This document shows, in pieces, positions 35,263 through 45,497 of a DNA stretch of 64,000 nt. How positions within the stretch are numbered: the first letter of the stretch is position 1; each line of letters starts with the position of its first letter. The stretch is from Cladophialophora immunda. Lineage: Eukaryota > Ascomycota > Eurotiomycetes > Chaetothyriales > Herpotrichiellaceae. The notes below the pieces were generated by a model. The model was not told the DNA's origin. It did no database searches and worked only from the letters and a program-made list of their open reading frames with translations. Location of the stretch: assembly GCF_000835495.1 (NCBI RefSeq), contig NW_015622547.1:434001-498000 (forward strand). Reading direction: 5' to 3'. Both the position numbers and the translations under genes were made by a program.

Positions 35263-36411
35263 ATGAAGTTGTTGTCGAATAGTACCAACTTCGTCCGTGT
35301 TACTACATTGAATCAGTCAAGGTCTCTCTCGTTCACATCCCTCACCCGTTCATTCGGCATACAGTCAAGTTTGCTCTCAGTCGGAAGGCCACTCAAATCC
35401 GGACACCGCGAAATGACGGCTGCTGCTACATCTCGAGCTCTTCTGGTGAACGCCGGAGCTCAGGGTTTACGGATACCTCCCATGTCGTCCAAGTCCGATC
35501 AGCCGTCGTCGAATGGTGATCTCAACAATACGGCGTCCATGCGGGCAGTCCAAAAGCCCGAACGTCAAGCTGATTTCGCGTACCGATCACTTGCTATACC
35601 AGAATCCATTGACGACCCTCTCGTTCGCTCGGCGTACCGGCCGTTCCTGCTGCCGGACGGTATCCAACAGCAAGATTGGATCAGCAGGCTGGAGCTTGCC
35701 ACTGCCACTGAGCTCGCATACAACGACTTGAGAGTAACCGGAGAGAGAATCAAGGTGCTGGTACTGTACGGGAGTCTTCGTCAGAGGTAAGCTTGACCCT
35801 CGAATTTATGCGCCTGGCATATCCTCAGGCTGCCTAGATCTTACTCGAAGCTTCTCGCCTTTGAAGTCTCCCGCATTCTGTGGCGGCTCGGCTGCGATGT
35901 GCGAATCTACAATCCGCAAGGTCTACCCGTCAAGGACGACGAACAGCACAATCACCCCAAAGTACAAGAGTTGCGGGACCTCAGTCGCTGGAGCGACGGC
36001 CACTTCTGGGTGTCGCCAGAGCAACATGGCAACCTTACTGCCGTCTTCAAGAACCAAATCGACTGGATTCCTCTGAGTACCGGATCGGTGCGACCGACAC
36101 AGGGACGGACCCTGGGCCTGGCCATGGTCTCCGGCGGCTCTCAGTCCTTTAACACGGTCAATAGCCTGCGAGTCCTGGGTAGATGGATGCGGATGTTCAC
36201 TATCCCGAATCAATCGTCCATCCCGCAAGCCTACACCTTGTTCACGGACAAGGATGCCGAAGAGGGCGGGTCGAGGTTGATGCCAGGAGGCAACCGGGAT
36301 CGCCTGGTCGATTGCGCCGAGGAGTTTGTAAAATACACAGTCATCATGCGGCCGCACTTCGCCTTGTTCAGCGATCGTTTCAGTGAGCGAGAGTCAATGC
36401 TCAAGAATTGA
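35263..36411 (+). CDS. arsH: ArsH-type NADPH-dependent FMN reductase
   Basis: 365 residues in two exons, 35263-35786 and 35838-36411 (51-bp intron). The flavodoxin-like ArsH core starts near residue 165 with VLVLYGSLRQRSYSKLLAFE, the FMN phosphate loop, followed by VRIYNPQGLPVKDD, HPKVQELRDLSRWSDGHFW, NQIDWIPLSTGSVRPTQGRT, VSGGSQSFNTVNSLRVLGRW and MRMFTIPNQSS, all ArsH hallmarks. ArsH oxidises trivalent organoarsenicals and reduces quinones, metals and oxygen with NADPH. The N-terminus has about 55 extra residues rich in Ser, Thr, Arg and Leu with no acids before residue 50 (FVRVTTLNQSRSLSFTSLTR), resembling a mitochondrial presequence; an internal ATG (MTAAATSRAL) lies after it. No other ars gene is adjacent. 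Confidence 0.93.
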
Positions 36412-37153
36412 GATGGACTACAGGTTCTTTGTTGCGACTGGTGGACTGGACATCTAATTTCGACCATATATTAGGTGCTTGTCCCGGCGGTTTTCCGCCG
36501 TCGATGTAGCGGACTTGTCGTGATAGTCCGCTCTCAGCCAATGAAAAGCCGTAAGTGACTAAGCCCAGACAAGGAGAAAGAGAGAAGGACCACTCTTTGT
36601 TATAGATCTAAATTCCCGCATGGCTCTACCTGCTTTTGTGTAGTTCCTTCGTCGCAGTTCCCTATCGTTGCCTTTTCTCCCCGTCGGTCGGTCAAGCGAT
36701 CGGTCAGTTCTCATGGCCTGGGTAATAGTAACTCGTCGTGCAAGCCAAGAACGCAAGTTTTGGCCTGAGAACGAACGTGGTGGTTGGAGAGGGTAGCTTG
36801 GACAAATTATATAGTGCTTTGCCTCGCGAGAGACAATACCCTTCACTGCGAGTATCGCATGTGTGTGACGACCCCGGCATGTAATACCAAGCGCTTGACC
36901 CGGCGATCGATATAGCAAAACAGCCTGCGCATCAAACAACCGGCATCGTAAACCCACCCACGCATCCTCCTCATGGTGAGAGACTATCACTCCTCGGCGC
37001 CGAATCAAAAGAAACCTGACTCTTCAAATGCACGCCAAAGTGATTTACCGGGGACAAACCACCGAAGCCCTTGTCCCCACCGCTTTCCATATTAGAGCTT
37101 TCCGTATTAGATGTGTAGCCATCATCGATAGATATCAGCGACCGCTGAGGTGA
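36412..37153. other. Intergenic, nothing recognised
   Basis: 742 bp between ArsH and the next reverse gene (tail to tail). A 149-codon reverse frame at 36559-37008 is basic and irregular, with no domain; I treat it as chance. Confidence 0.45.
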
Positions 37154-37543
37154 TTATTGGGACTTGGCTGAACGAGCGGCCGTGTGGTCGTTGCTGGTTG
37201 AGGACCTCCTCAGTTCCTCGGACTGGCGTTCCAGCTCCTGTGACAGTTCCCTCGCGAGCTCAATGTTCTCTTCAAGAGTGTGGTGGCGAACAGGGACGTC
37301 CTCCTCATCATCCTCGGCATCCAATGCATCCTCGCCCCGCGGCTCTCGCCCAAGGGCCTCTTCCAGAGAGTGGTGGAGACGGACTCCAGAGTCCTCTCGA
37401 TCCTCGCGCGATGGCGGATTCGCTTCTTCGGTCGAATCGCCGAATGGGTCAGAAGGTGTTGATAAATGTCGTCGGTTGACGGGGCGGGACTTTTCGCCTT
37501 CCCCCCCTTTGCCTTTGAACACGGAGAGAAGTTTGTCCCACAT
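37154..37543 (-). CDS. Hypothetical small acidic protein with duplicated HH-LEE motif
   Basis: 129 residues from ATG 37543 (MWDKLLSVFKGKGGEGEK); the frame extends to 37687, but that part lacks character. No known family. Composition is very hydrophilic. Two similar segments occur: VRLHHSLEEALGREPRGEDAL and VPVRHHTLEENIELARELSQ, the second continuing into a heptad-like helix (LSQELERQSEELRR). A DALDAEDDEED acidic run separates them. No signal or membrane segment. Looks like a soluble, partly helical protein. Real coding status is moderate, based on length and composition. Confidence 0.5.
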   Translation of the reverse strand: MWDKLLSVFKGKGGEGEKSRPVNRRHLSTPSDPFGDSTEEANPPSREDREDSGVRLHHSLEEALGREPRGEDALDAEDDEEDVPVRHHTLEENIELARELSQELERQSEELRRSSTSNDHTAARSAKSQ

Positions 37544-38485
37544 TGGTAGAATGGTGGAAAATGTGCGTTGACGCAATTCTGGGTTTGGCAATGCGACAGA
37601 GTAAAAGAATCGGCCGCGATAGTTATATCGCCTTAAACACCATTTTTGAATGTAGGAAACGCCGCCCAGGTCCTCCTCATAACCCAACGATCATGAGACG
37701 TCGAGTTGCACATAGCGCGTGGTCTTGCACTGTAAAGGCATACAATGACCAATGTTCATGAAAGATGTATAGTTACCCCATCACGCCACTTGTCAGATGG
37801 TAGAGCACGTGCAACGGAAGGCTAGTGACGGCAGAGCGGCAGAGGGGCAAGCTGCAAGGAAGTCCCCCTGTGGAAGTAATTGTTGATGTTTTGTCCTAAG
37901 CTTGAATAATCTGCCTGATCACGCCAAGATTGGAGACAAATCGATATTTAAGAGCGGAAGTGCGGATGCACCAGCACTACGATCATGGCGCCGCCGACTG
38001 AAATGTTTGCTGCTTTGCATACCACGTGTCATGTGGCTACAATTTCTCGCATCGACCTGGTTCACCATGAATACCGCGCGGCTATAGCGGCTCTTAACTA
38101 TCCTCAGCGCCATTGATCAATATACTTCATCAATTTTTTTGGGCTGCAACGAGATTTAGTGCACCTTTCTAAAGTGTAGTTGATGGCTTATTCAGCGATG
38201 AAGGAGAATAACAAAACCTCATATCCGATGCTCTCCTCACAAAGACTACGCTGCTAATAATCGACGCGATTCTAAAAGACGCCAGATCATGAAGGTGATC
38301 GGAAGGCGTTCAATACCAGATTGGAGCAGCTAGTAATTATAGCAGAGGTGTCGAGCAAGGCGGGTCAGGCAGATTCAACACCATCGTTGCGCTTGTGGAA
38401 TGGATCAGAATGAAAACTGTAATCTGGGTGAACTGAATAGTTGAAGCCACGACGAATTGTGCGCCTTCGATGCCAATGGCTTAGC
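37544..38485. other. Intergenic, nothing recognised
   Basis: About 940 bp, noticeably more AT-rich than its surroundings. No gene, tRNA or clear repeat seen. Confidence 0.4.
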
Positions 38486-39126
38486 TCAACATGGGTTACG
38501 CTCATCATCAGAGACAGGCCTCTTCCGTACGTGGCATTTAAATCGAGGATTCCTGCTATAGTAATATTGCACTACAGTCTGGGCATACCAAGCCGTCCAT
38601 GTGCTGGATCTGTGACCCTTACTCCCTCACCGTCCCGATATCTGCCCATATCTGCCTTGTACATGACGTTCCACCGTCCCTTAGAGTGGGTTTCGAGGAG
38701 CTCGCTGCGGATAAGACTCGAGATAAAGTGTCAGAGAAATTCAAAATCTATTGACTGACCGTCTGGGAGGTTAGGAAAGCCGGAATCCGCCAAAGAGCGG
38801 TAGATGCCCGATCACACAGCTGAGCCCCAGTTAGGCGGCACTACGAGACTCGGAAGAAGCCCTTACCCACTCGCCACTTGCCATAAAGGGGGTATACAAG
38901 GCACTCGCTAGCGCCTTGGCATCCTTGTATTTTCATATCAATGCGGAGGTCCCGAGTGCGAAACCGATGCGGCTTGTAAAGTTTCTCTACCTCGGTATTG
39001 TAGCCAGGAACTAAGGATATTAGAACTTCGCTCTTGTGTTGTGAGATAGTAAAAGTCAACGCCTGGATGATAAACTCGATCGAGTGAATCTATCGTGTTC
39101 CTCTCATCTAGATCCCAAATAAGCAA
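38486..39126 (-). pseudogene. Decayed gene remnant of unknown family
   Basis: Reading the reverse strand gives several protein-like pieces that do not form one open frame: LIWDLDERNTIDSLDRVYHPG, then a frame change into VPGYNTEVEKLYKPHRF and GCQGASECLVYPLYGKW, then a possible intron with GTAAGG donor, then ISSLIRSELLETHSKGRW preceded by an in-frame TGA, and lastly a YYYSRNPRFKC piece ending at 38486. I do not recognise the family. The pattern fits a gene broken by at least one frameshift and one stop. It begins directly after the DnaJ stop codon. Low confidence, since chance open frames could give some of this. Confidence 0.35.
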
Positions 39127-39132
39127 AAGGGT

Positions 39133-40416
39133 CTATAGCTCATCTTTTACTAATACACTTGGCTCTGGCCGTCCACTGTCCTTCAACAAATCCACACCCT
39201 TCTTCTTCTTCCACTTCTCCCACAGAGCCCAGAATTCCTTTTCCATCCCCGTCTCCATCTGATCTGGAAGCACAACCACATACTGCACATACAAGTTTCC
39301 AAACTCAGGGGCGTCATGGTCATGTTCGTGAACGTGTCCCTCGTGATAAATGGGCATCCCTTCACCCTTGATCGTGTCAGTTTGACCGGGTTGAACGACT
39401 TCGCCACGCTTGCGGGACAGTGGGACAACGTGCCCGTCCAGATGCGTGATGTTGCGAGTCCACTCGCCCATCCACGCCTCTCTGAGCGAAAGAACCTCTT
39501 TCCAGTAAAGGTCGTTGTCCTTCCGGCGAAAGAAGGTTCCATCAGTTCGTCCCGCTTCATTTTCGTTGATGGCTGGCTCTGTCTCCATCAAATATGCATA
39601 GAGATTTCCCGCGACGTGATCGGGATGTTCATCCGCTTCACTTTCGAAGACAAGTCTGTGACCCTTGGGCATTCCCTTCTCAATCACCGCAGTCAAGGTC
39701 GTGGGGCCTCTCACGACCTTGTTTCCGCCACATACTTTGCATTTGTGTTTGATGGTCTTTCCTTGTCCCCCACACTGGTCGCAACCCATCTGGACTTGTT
39801 GGAATATCCCCGGCGCGAGCATGTGTTTCTGGATGACAATACCCCGACCACTGCATTTATTGCATGTCTCCACTTGTCCGTCTGCAGAACCTGATCCTTC
39901 ACATTCATCACAGATTTGTTGCTTTTCAATTGTGAACTCCGTTTCCCCACCGGTGTAAAAGTCTCGCAGTGGAACATGTAGTCGGACTTCTAGATCGGGA
40001 CCTCTTCGTACTCCGCTGCCACCTCCACGACCGAAATGGCCTCCACCCCCGAAGAATCTTGAGAAAAGATCGAAAGGGTCATGAGGGTGGCCACCTCCAC
40101 CCCCTCCTCGTTTATGATTCTCTAGCCCTTCATGACCATACTGATCGTATATCTTGCGAGTCGTGGGGTCAGACAGGGCTTCATATGCTTCGGTGACTTC
40201 TAGGAACTTCTTCTCGTCTCCTGTGGTCTTGTCTGGATGATACTTCTTGGAAAGTTTCCGATAAGCTGTCTTCAGATCACGGTCTGAGCAAGATCTGTCC
40301 AACCCAAGGATTTTGTAGAAGTCTTCGGCCGCAAGTGAACATGTGATGAGAGCGAACAGAGGGAGGAGACGGGAGATGAGACGGAGGAGGAGCATGTTGA
40401 CGGGCGCTGCCCTCAC
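39133..40416 (-). CDS. scj1: ER-lumenal DnaJ/Hsp40 (SCJ1/ERdj3-like)
   Basis: 427 residues, no intron. An N-terminal signal (LLLRLISRLLPLFALITCSLAA) leads into a J domain at about 31-98 with the HPD tripeptide at 60-62 (KLSKKYHPDKTTGDEKK). A Gly/Phe linker follows (GGGGGGHPHDPFDLFSRFFG), then four zinc-binding CxxCxGxG-type repeats (CDECEGSG, CNKCSGRG, CDQCGGQG, CKVCGGNK) and the C-terminal substrate-binding beta domains. The protein ends VKDEL, an ER retrieval signal. Type I J-proteins of this kind stimulate the ATPase of BiP/Kar2 during protein folding and ERAD. A second ATG at residue 8 is an equally good start. Confidence 0.95.
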   Translation of the reverse strand: MRAAPVNMLLLRLISRLLPLFALITCSLAAEDFYKILGLDRSCSDRDLKTAYRKLSKKYHPDKTTGDEKKFLEVTEAYEALSDPTTRKIYDQYGHEGLENHKRGGGGGGHPHDPFDLFSRFFGGGGHFGRGGGSGVRRGPDLEVRLHVPLRDFYTGGETEFTIEKQQICDECEGSGSADGQVETCNKCSGRGIVIQKHMLAPGIFQQVQMGCDQCGGQGKTIKHKCKVCGGNKVVRGPTTLTAVIEKGMPKGHRLVFESEADEHPDHVAGNLYAYLMETEPAINENEAGRTDGTFFRRKDNDLYWKEVLSLREAWMGEWTRNITHLDGHVVPLSRKRGEVVQPGQTDTIKGEGMPIYHEGHVHEHDHDAPEFGNLYVQYVVVLPDQMETGMEKEFWALWEKWKKKKGVDLLKDSGRPEPSVLVKDEL

Positions 40417-41730
40417 AGGGCCAGAGGAAGGGCTTTGTCAGGCGTCGGGGGCGCAACAGGACAATCCTATGAAGACGGCGCCATAGCGTGGACGATTTGA
40501 AAGACTTCGGGGAATAAACCAGGACAAGGTTTGCGCTTTGACAACGTGGCTGGACAAGTTTGAGAGGGACAGGTATGAAGGGCGATTTCCTTGCACATGC
40601 GGCCAGCATGTCCATCTCGCGATCAGCGCATTTGGCCGCATTCTCCACCGGAGCGCAAACTGCGCTATGCGGTACTTTAGTCCCCCGAACAGATGTTTGC
40701 TTTGGGACAACTGGTCTTCCCATCTTCATGTGCTGAAAGGAAGGATCCATGTCCCTGATCCTACTCGGAGAGGAGGACCTTCGTTGAAATTCAGAGATAT
40801 TCCCTTCCGGTTTCTCAAAATCTCTATGAAACATGGAAACTTCACCCTCTTCAAGATCCTGCGGCCGATCAACTATGTGTCTTCTGCCGTGCGTGATGCG
40901 CCAGATTGTCCTTGACGCCAACAAAGAATCTTACCATAGGCCAATGGGTCTATCGAAGTTCAAAAATGCCACCAAATACAGGTTGGTAGCAAGATGTTCA
41001 GTCAATCCTGTGGAGTTCACCTTACTAGGCACATTTTGAACCGACCCAAGCCTTCGGCAATGTACCTAAGTATGCTGCTTCCAGAAAAGCGGCTTGAGAA
41101 AATGCCGATCGAATCATGCATGTTCCCAGGCCATGAAGACAGAAGCCGCCTCATCCTTCTTCTTGCTTGATAGGGAGTGGCTTTCCTTGGAACTGCAATG
41201 GCAACAGGCAAATTGGCGCAGAGAAGGGCTTCCAAGTCCCGGTCCAACCAAAGACTTCTGCTGCAGCCTCTCACTGCCGACACCCTTGGTTGACTTGTCT
41301 CACAGATTGATCAGCCGAGAGGAGACATATGACTGCTGCCAGGCTCTTAGTTGAGGACTCGTCATATTGTGTTGCCCCAGGAGTTGGCTGTCCTGCCATG
41401 AATATTCTCGATGCTGAGAGCAATGCGGTGGGCCTCTTCGGGGTATTTGAATATTGCAACCCTTCGACGCATCTGGTTGAACCTCCAATAACTCGGTGTA
41501 CTGCTGCTGGCCATTTACTTCCAGTTGGAAGGGTGCACAAGAGCTGTCAAAGTATAAAGACCCTCCTCCGCGTCGAATTTCAAGGAAATCTCTGCGCTAC
41601 ACAGCCTGCCACTGTGCGGCTCCGAAGGAGCGAAACTCTTCATATACCAGCACCTTCTCGAACGATTCCTTCGATCTTCCTGTTCTTGCAGCAGAGTTCA
41701 TTGAACATCACTACCGCTACTACTATCACA
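40417..41730. other. Intergenic, nothing certain
   Basis: About 1.3 kb between the divergent DnaJ and secreted-protein genes. A forward open frame runs from 41329 into the secreted protein, but its upstream part lacks a signal and protein character. I treat it as 5' untranslated or promoter sequence. Confidence 0.45.
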
Positions 41731-42551
41731 ATGCGCACCTTTGAAGCTTGCGCTCTCTGGGGGCTGGGCCTTTTGTTAAGCAGCAAACTTCTTGTGACTG
41801 CGCTTCCAACTTTCGATTACATGTGGACCCATGTGAGGAGTGAACACTTCTACAGCAGCAGTAGCCATTGCGACTCAGACAGGGAGGCCTGCTTTTGGCC
41901 AGGGTACGCTTTCACCCAACTATGGATTCTCCTCCTAGTGACCAATGCAAACATGTCCAGCAGATTTATCCGCCCAGCAGTTGAGTCCGATGAGGAGGGT
42001 GACCCGGCGGTGAGGGCTCCCGCGGCTGTGTATCCACATGACACAGCATTGACTGCTACCGCTACCGACGACAACACCGCTACTTCCTGCAACCCAAGCA
42101 CACAGACGGCACTCACTGCGGCTGCGGACCTGAAGTTCCAGCGCCGTGATGAAGACACGGGAGTCATTCCTCCCGCCGTTCGATCCCAGGAGACCACCCT
42201 CCCTCCGGCTAACCCAACGCCCTACCCGTGCGCGGGATTGGTCCAACCATGCGATCCGGGCTACAAGGTCCTGCTCTTCAACGGCCTCTGCATCTGCTAT
42301 TATCTTGGAGGTCGCGGAGACGCGAGGTGAGGTGTGTCCCAAAAGTCTGGGTGGGCTCTCGCGTAGAGCGGACTCGCGGTTCAGAACTTTGGCGAGGTAC
42401 ATTCACCCGTGTGTCACCCCCCAGGATCGAACGAGTTTGGGGGGGGAGGGGAGAGATGTGTGTGTGACTGACTTCTCATCTGACCTTGGCCTACAGCACG
42501 GTCACTATACCGACAACAACAACCACATACACTGCGATCCCTCGGGTGTAG
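41731..42551 (+). CDS. Secreted Cys/Thr-containing protein, hypothetical
   Basis: ATG 41731 is chosen because it starts a clear signal peptide (MRTFEACALWGLGLLLSSKL, with VTALP after). The mature region is Thr/Ala-rich (TALTATATDDNTATS) and carries a cysteine block YPCAGLVQPCDPGYK followed by GLCICYYLG. Exon 1 is 41731-42326; joining to 42497-42551 by a GTGAGG...CTACAG intron of 170 bp keeps phase and adds a Thr-rich tail (STVTIPTTTTTYTAIP), giving 216 residues. Without splicing the frame stops at 42330 after 199 residues. A different frame after the junction encodes a Cys/Trp-rich stretch up to 42739, but it does not join in phase. No family recognised. Probably extracellular or wall-bound. 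Confidence 0.55.
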
Positions 42552-43267
42552 CCCGTACACCCTTTGTGCCGTTTTACTGTGGGCAGCAATGGCGTTGGGT
42601 GAATTGTTTAGCGTTGGCAGGGGCGCGGCAGGAGAGTGACTGCAAATGTGTGCCAGGTCAGGCATGCTGGACAATCAGGACAAACACCCACATTCACTAC
42701 CAGCACGAAGATGAGTCTGGAGTGGACAGGGAGGTATGAGTTCTCACCGCCCCCTTTTTCTATGGGTATATTGATATAGCTTTCTTTCAATGAGATGATG
42801 TTCTGACGATCAACGTGACATCTTTGGCTCTGGATTGTTTCCCATCTGTCTTCTGGCCGGGGCTGTTCGCTCGGATGCCTGGCGACCCTATTGTGCCCTT
42901 CTCGGAAAATTGGGAGCATTGGTCATCTATTAAGTTCGAGCGCCCCCCTGTCTGCTCTCATCTCCATAATTTACAATTTTGTCCATCATACCCAATTGCG
43001 TGCTGGGGTAATCCTTTCAGAGCTTGGTGCCTTTGAATAGGTATATATTGTACATAGGATGTGTGTCTTGCCCGAACCTGGCGGATACAAGGGTCTTCTT
43101 TCAAAGGGCCACCAACAAACCCTTCTTCTGCAGATGACAGGAGATTCTGACGCAGTTCCTCTCAAATCATACCCCATGTGACAGAATGCCGAAATGGAGA
43201 TGCTTTTGCACCTGTGAAAGAGTGAAAATATCGATCACGTCTGCTTCGAGCAGCCATACCTTCATCT
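42552..43267. other. Intergenic, 3' regions
   Basis: 716 bp between convergent genes. No supported feature besides the out-of-phase Cys/Trp-rich stretch up to 42739 noted with the previous gene. Confidence 0.4.
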
Positions 43268-44490
43268 TCAAGGCGTCTCTTTAACGCCCTTGCTCGTTTC
43301 TGCCACCAGTTGTTGAACACGCTCTTGTTGGTGTTGATTGAATGCCCAAATCCCAGTCTGGGTATTCAAGGACCCGAGTAGATCGTCCAGTGACAGCACG
43401 CCGGCTCTTCTCACCGTCCTTCGCAGATATGCAACGACAAGACACACCTTCTCCCAATCCACCTGCTCATCTGCACGGAATAGATTTCTCCATATCGCGC
43501 TAGCGAGCACCGCGTCTCCCTTGACGAGTCCTTCGTCGTACGATGCTAGTATCCCCCGGTACTGCAGAAACAGATCCTTGAGATATCGACTTCGGATCCC
43601 TTGGGCGGCGAGGTTGTGCAACAGAATCATCTTGTCCTCTGCCGCCCTCGAAAAATGCTCGATCAGGTACCGGTGATAATCCTGAAACTCGGTCTCGGAT
43701 TCCAGCGATGCTCGCAGATGCGTCACGATGACATACATGTGTAGAAACGTGACTTGTGACCATGTCGAGAATGTAGGCGGCAAATCAATAGTGGTGAACC
43801 ACCATGAATCCTTGTTTTCTGACAGAGGTTGTCCCATTTCAGCTCCCTCTTGTGCCGTAGCTTTTGGAGGACCCTTTCCCGTGAGAATGTTCATTCGTTG
43901 GTCCTGCGGGATGGTGTAGTCGGCGGGTGCGGCGCAGGATTTGAAAATCGCCTCGGTTTGACCGTAGATAGTGTAGGTTCTTGTCGCGGCGGGGATGTTT
44001 CTCTTAAGTGATTCGGCGAGACGGGTCGGGATGCTGAACTTGCTCGGTTGGTTGCTGAGGTGCGATTGGATTTGGCGCTGCATCTGTGACACGCTTACAC
44101 CGGCGCCGGAGGTGGGTTGTGCAGAAGATTTGTCTTTACGTTCTGGTGGTGGTTCCGACTTGGATTTGCATTGAGGTTCAGCGCTGGGAAACGAGGCTGT
44201 CACATTCGACGTGACGGTAGGAGCTGTGGTAGGTGGAAGCGATTGATCCATTGGAGCTCGACTCCCGCTTCGAGGAGCTTCTTGTTGCCATTTTGAAGAA
44301 GCGACCGACAGATATCGCCGCCTTGAGACGGCTGGGCTCTGAATTCGTGATGTCTGTGCAGGAGACTTTGTCAGTTAGTCGTTAAGAATGAAAAAGGGCT
44401 TTAACGAGGTGTGCAACGGACACTCGACTCTGCTCTGACACTCTGTCTCAATGCTCTAAGGCATTGAGAACATATGCCGAAGGAACTCAT
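43268..44490 (-). CDS. cbp3: Ubiquinol-cytochrome c chaperone (CBP3-like)
   Basis: Mitochondrial assembly/translation factor for cytochrome b and the bc1 complex. The conserved core is in the main exon: WWFTTIDLPPTFSTWSQVTF, HLRASLESETEFQDYHRYL, HFSRAAEDKMILLHNLAAQG and YRGILASYDEGLVKGDAVLA, then AIWRNLF. This is the ubiquinol-cyt c chaperone domain. The main frame opens at ATG 44251, but in-frame codons upstream (SPAVSRRRYLSVASSKW) look like a mitochondrial presequence, so I place the start in a short first exon at ATG 44490 (MSSFGICSQCLRALRQS). The first intron ends at a CACAG acceptor near 44361; its donor is not certain, because the obvious GTTAAA donor does not keep phase. The N-terminal Pro/Ser-rich linker is about 60 residues. 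Confidence 0.85.
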
Positions 44491-45497
44491 TCTGTCGTTC
44501 TATGGTAAGGAGGAGATGGTGGATCTAATGGGCGGGAGCATGGTGTCCAGGTCTAGAATTTCTTCTCTTCGCGCCTGCATGAGCTGCGAACATTGAGCGC
44601 GTCATAGAGTAAAGAAACGAGGATATGTCTGACGGTTTTGGATGCCCGAGAAATCCGAGAAACTGCGCCATAACTGTCTGTCAGACCATTTGACATTTCC
44701 TGCAACAGCATGATTGGCGGGCTCAAGTCTGGTCAACGTAGCCACTGATCTTGGCATATTTGCAGGTTTTGTGGCAGCTAACATCTCAGCCGCAAGAATT
44801 CGCTGGTTGGATCTGGCCGAGTTTCTCATCTTACAACTAGTTTTTCGCCCCCCTTTTGTCCTTCAGATGTAGCGATACTCTAAAAATGGAGTTGCTGACA
44901 CAGTTATGCCCTTACCCTTCTAGCCCTTGAGCTGAAGCTTTCCATTGCAAGTGCTTACCGAAGCTTGTCTCCGAGAAGGCCTCTCCATCAATCGCTTACA
45001 CTCTCGCTGCCCCCGAGCTGAATTAAAGTCCATCCAACGCCCCCCACAGCTGCATCGTACCTGAATTTCCTTTTCTGGTGATTGCCTGTCTCCGATTGCC
45101 CCCAGATGTGTTGTTCTTGATCAACGCCTGAGAACTGGACCGGAACTGAAGGAGCCAGAGACATGTCCGGCGATTCTCGCACTGAAGAGACAAGCAATGG
45201 CGCTCATTTGTTGGTTGCTAGGATGCGATGAAGGCCTTCGGACCTTCAGTAGGTTCATCCGGTTATCAGTCCATGTGGCTGAGAATGAGCATCGACCGGG
45301 GGTCAATGCCGCCCGTTTTGGTAGTGCTTACGGCCCAGCAGATTGCCTCACGAACAGCCTCCTCCCCGCTGGCAACGGTGGCCGTATAACACATGGCTTC
45401 TCCCACCTGAACCCTCTGTTTCTTGCATCCTGCGCTGCATCTTCAATTCTTTCGTGCGGGTTTCGAGTACTTTTTCCTTTCCTGCACAGTCGCAGCC
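44491..45497. other. Divergent intergenic region, no supported gene
   Basis: About 1 kb between outward-facing starts of CBP3 and the ferritin-like gene. Short frames occur (for example 75 codons in reverse at 44602-44829) but I cannot support any. Confidence 0.45.

Noticed and set aside
36559..37008. 149-codon reverse frame downstream of ArsH
   Set aside because: Very basic, no domain, no conserved-looking segments; likely chance.
41329..41730. Upstream extension of the secreted protein frame
   Set aside because: The extension lacks protein character, and the internal ATG at 41731 begins a clear signal peptide.
44602..44829. 75-codon reverse frame upstream of CBP3
   Set aside because: Looks somewhat regular but has no homologue I know and no supporting signal.
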